Shown piece after piece: positions 4,297 through 5,789 of a stretch of DNA of 5,789 nucleotides. The notes under the pieces were generated by a model. The model saw only the letters and a program-made list of their open reading frames with translations. It was not told the origin of the DNA and ran no database searches. Source of the stretch: an uncultured Agitococcus sp. (GTDB lineage Bacteria; Pseudomonadota; Gammaproteobacteria; Pseudomonadales; Moraxellaceae); NCBI RefSeq assembly GCF_937920075.1, contig NZ_CALETI010000256.1:1-5789 (forward strand), written 5' to 3'. A program made the position numbers and the translations under genes. Each line of letters opens with the position of its first letter. The stretch's first letter is position 1.

Positions 4297-5789
4297 TTAA
4301 CTGGCTGTATTAGAATCGTCTGGTTTAGTGATTTCTACTTTTTTGTCAGTTAATGTTGAGTTTCCTGTATGCGGTGGACGAGGTGGTTTACCTGCCATAA
4401 TATCGTCAATTTGCCCAGCGTCAATGGTTTCATATTGCATTAAAGCATCAGCCATTGCTTCCAAAATATGACGATTAGTTTCTAAAATGTCTTTAGCTTG
4501 GCCATAACAACGGTCAATCACTGCACGAATTTCATTGTCTATATCCATGGCGGTTTGTGCAGAAACGTTTTTACGTTGGGTAACACTCCGACCTAAGAAA
4601 ACTTCGCCCTCTTCTTCATCATATAACATTGGGCCTAGTTTTTGTGATAAGCCCCATTTAGTGACCATATTACGCGCCAATTCTGTGGCACGTTGAATAT
4701 CATTAGAAGCACCAGTCGTCACACCATCAAAACCTAAGGTCATTTCTTCGGCAATCCGTCCACCAAATAACGAACAAATTTTACCTTCAATACCACGTTT
4801 TGACCATGAATAACGATCTTCTTCAGGCAAAAACATGGTGACACCCAAAGCACGTCCACGAGGAATAATCGATACTTTATAAACTGGGTCATGTTCTGGC
4901 AACAGTCTGCCAACAATAGCATGGCCTGCCTCATGATAAGCGGTATTGCGTTTTTCAGCCTCAGACATGACCATAGATTTGCGCTCTGCACCCATCATAA
5001 TTTTATCTTTAGCTAATTCAAACTCTTGCATATCAACTGTTTTTTTGTTGATGCGTGCGGCAAATAAGGCCGCTTCATTCACTAGATTGGCTAAATCAGC
5101 ACCTGAGAAACCCGGTGTACCACGCGCAATTAATTCGGCATTAACATTTTCACCCAATGGCACTTTACGCATATGCACTTTGAGGATTTGTTCACGACCA
5201 CGAATATCAGGTAAACCGACAACAATCTGACGGTCAAAACGGCCTGGTCTTAATAATGCCGCATCTAATACATCTGGACGGTTAGTCGCAGCAATAATAA
5301 TGATGCCTTCATTACCTTCAAAACCATCCATTTCGACTAATAATTGGTTTAAGGTTTGCTCACGCTCATCATGGCCACCACCCAAACCTGCACCACGTTG
5401 ACGGCCAACGGCGTCAATCTCATCAATAAAGATGATACAGGGGGCTTGTTTTTTAGCTTGTTCAAACATGTCACGCACACGAGATGCACCCACACCCACA
5501 AACATTTCAACAAAATCAGAGCCAGAAATAGTGAAGAATGGAACTTTTGCTTCGCCTGCAATCGCTTTCGCTAATAAAGTTTTGCCTGTACCTGGTGGAC
5601 CAACCATCAGCATACCACGGGGAATTTTGCCACCTAAACGTTGGAATTTTGCAGGATCACGCAAAAACTCAACCACTTCCTGCACATCTTCTTTGGCTTC
5701 ATCACAACCTGCCACATCAGCAAAGGTGGTTTTAATTTGATCTTCAGATAACATACGTGCACGTGATTTACCAAAAGTCATTGGCCCAC
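4297..5789 (-). CDS. ftsH: ATP-dependent zinc metalloprotease FtsH, N-terminus outside the window
   Basis: FtsH is the hexameric inner-membrane AAA+ protease that degrades unassembled membrane proteins and regulators; in enterobacteria it degrades LpxC and the heat-shock sigma factor. The frame enters from the right edge. A methionine at 5781 matches the internal 'GAMSFGKSKARML' segment of E. coli FtsH, so it is not the start: about 140 residues, with two transmembrane segments and the periplasmic domain, are missing. Numbered from that Met, the 494 residues contain Walker A GPPGTGKT (61-68), Walker B IIFIDE (116-121), the second region of homology (about 165-184, with arginine fingers in RPGRFDR), the zinc site HEAGH (283-287) and the third ligand Asp361 in TGASND. 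The C-terminal tail after about 462 is polar and proline-rich. The stop directly abuts folP. Confidence 0.98.
   Translation of the reverse strand, partial: GPMTFGKSRARMLSEDQIKTTFADVAGCDEAKEDVQEVVEFLRDPAKFQRLGGKIPRGMLMVGPPGTGKTLLAKAIAGEAKVPFFTISGSDFVEMFVGVGASRVRDMFEQAKKQAPCIIFIDEIDAVGRQRGAGLGGGHDEREQTLNQLLVEMDGFEGNEGIIIIAATNRPDVLDAALLRPGRFDRQIVVGLPDIRGREQILKVHMRKVPLGENVNAELIARGTPGFSGADLANLVNEAALFAARINKKTVDMQEFELAKDKIMMGAERKSMVMSEAEKRNTAYHEAGHAIVGRLLPEHDPVYKVSIIPRGRALGVTMFLPEEDRYSWSKRGIEGKICSLFGGRIAEEMTLGFDGVTTGASNDIQRATELARNMVTKWGLSQKLGPMLYDEEEGEVFLGRSVTQRKNVSAQTAMDIDNEIRAVIDRCYGQAKDILETNRHILEAMADALMQYETIDAGQIDDIMAGKPPRPPHTGNSTLTDKKVEITKPDDSNTAS

Noticed and set aside
4013..4300. Plus-strand open frame of 95 residues opposite folP
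   Set aside because: It lies wholly antisense to the conserved N-terminal part of folP and has no recognisable protein features.
4740..5740. Several overlapping open frames of 65 to 102 residues within ftsH on both strands
   Set aside because: All fall inside the highly conserved AAA+/protease coding region in other frames, with no ribosome sites or family motifs.
5779..5781. ATG at 5781 as the start of a short FtsH lacking membrane segments
   Set aside because: The frame continues upstream (Gly-Pro before the Met) to the window edge, and the Met matches an internal position of E. coli FtsH, so the gene is simply cut by the window.

Overview
The window is almost entirely minus-strand. From 5789 down to 611 it carries a conserved gammaproteobacterial housekeeping block in transcription order: ftsH (5' end outside the window), folP, glmM, tpiA, secG, tRNA-Leu(GAG), initiator tRNA-fMet. 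This order, with tpiA between glmM and secG, is the one known from Pseudomonas-type and Legionella-type genomes. The proteins and both intact tRNAs (with encoded CCA) are gammaproteobacterial in character, with AT-leaning DNA. I cannot name a genus.

The five protein genes are packed as one operon. ftsH and folP abut (TAA directly followed by ATG). folP and glmM are 12 nt apart, with the glmM ribosome site overlapping the folP stop. glmM and tpiA are 18 nt apart, and tpiA and secG are separated by 1 nt. Their products are a membrane AAA+ protease, a folate enzyme, the mutase that opens UDP-GlcNAc synthesis, a glycolytic isomerase and a SecYEG subunit. tRNA-Leu follows secG after 45 nt. A 112-nt gap then holds a perfect AT-rich hairpin and a good sigma70-type promoter with a GC-rich discriminator, which should drive tRNA-fMet.

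Downstream of tRNA-fMet, where rimP-nusA-infB would be expected, the sequence breaks down. A tRNA-Met(CAU)-like gene has a 5' acceptor strand that does not pair with its 3' acceptor strand. A tRNA-Glu(CUC)-like gene has a good 5' two thirds but no matching 3' acceptor strand; its T-arm runs directly into an open reading frame that leaves the window at base 1. That frame (153 codons from 460 to 2) looks like part of a major outer membrane protein of the Lpg1974/chlamydial MOMP-like type, with codon choice (GGA, AGA/AGG) unlike the operon.

Both breaks fall in short sequences that tRNAs share (TAGCTCAGTTGG, and GAGTTCGATTC in the T-arm). The left 600 bases therefore look like a mosaic of two or three sources joined at tRNA microhomology. 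An assembly or amplification chimera is the simplest explanation; recombination in the cell is the alternative. I see no new defence, mobile or CRISPR system here.
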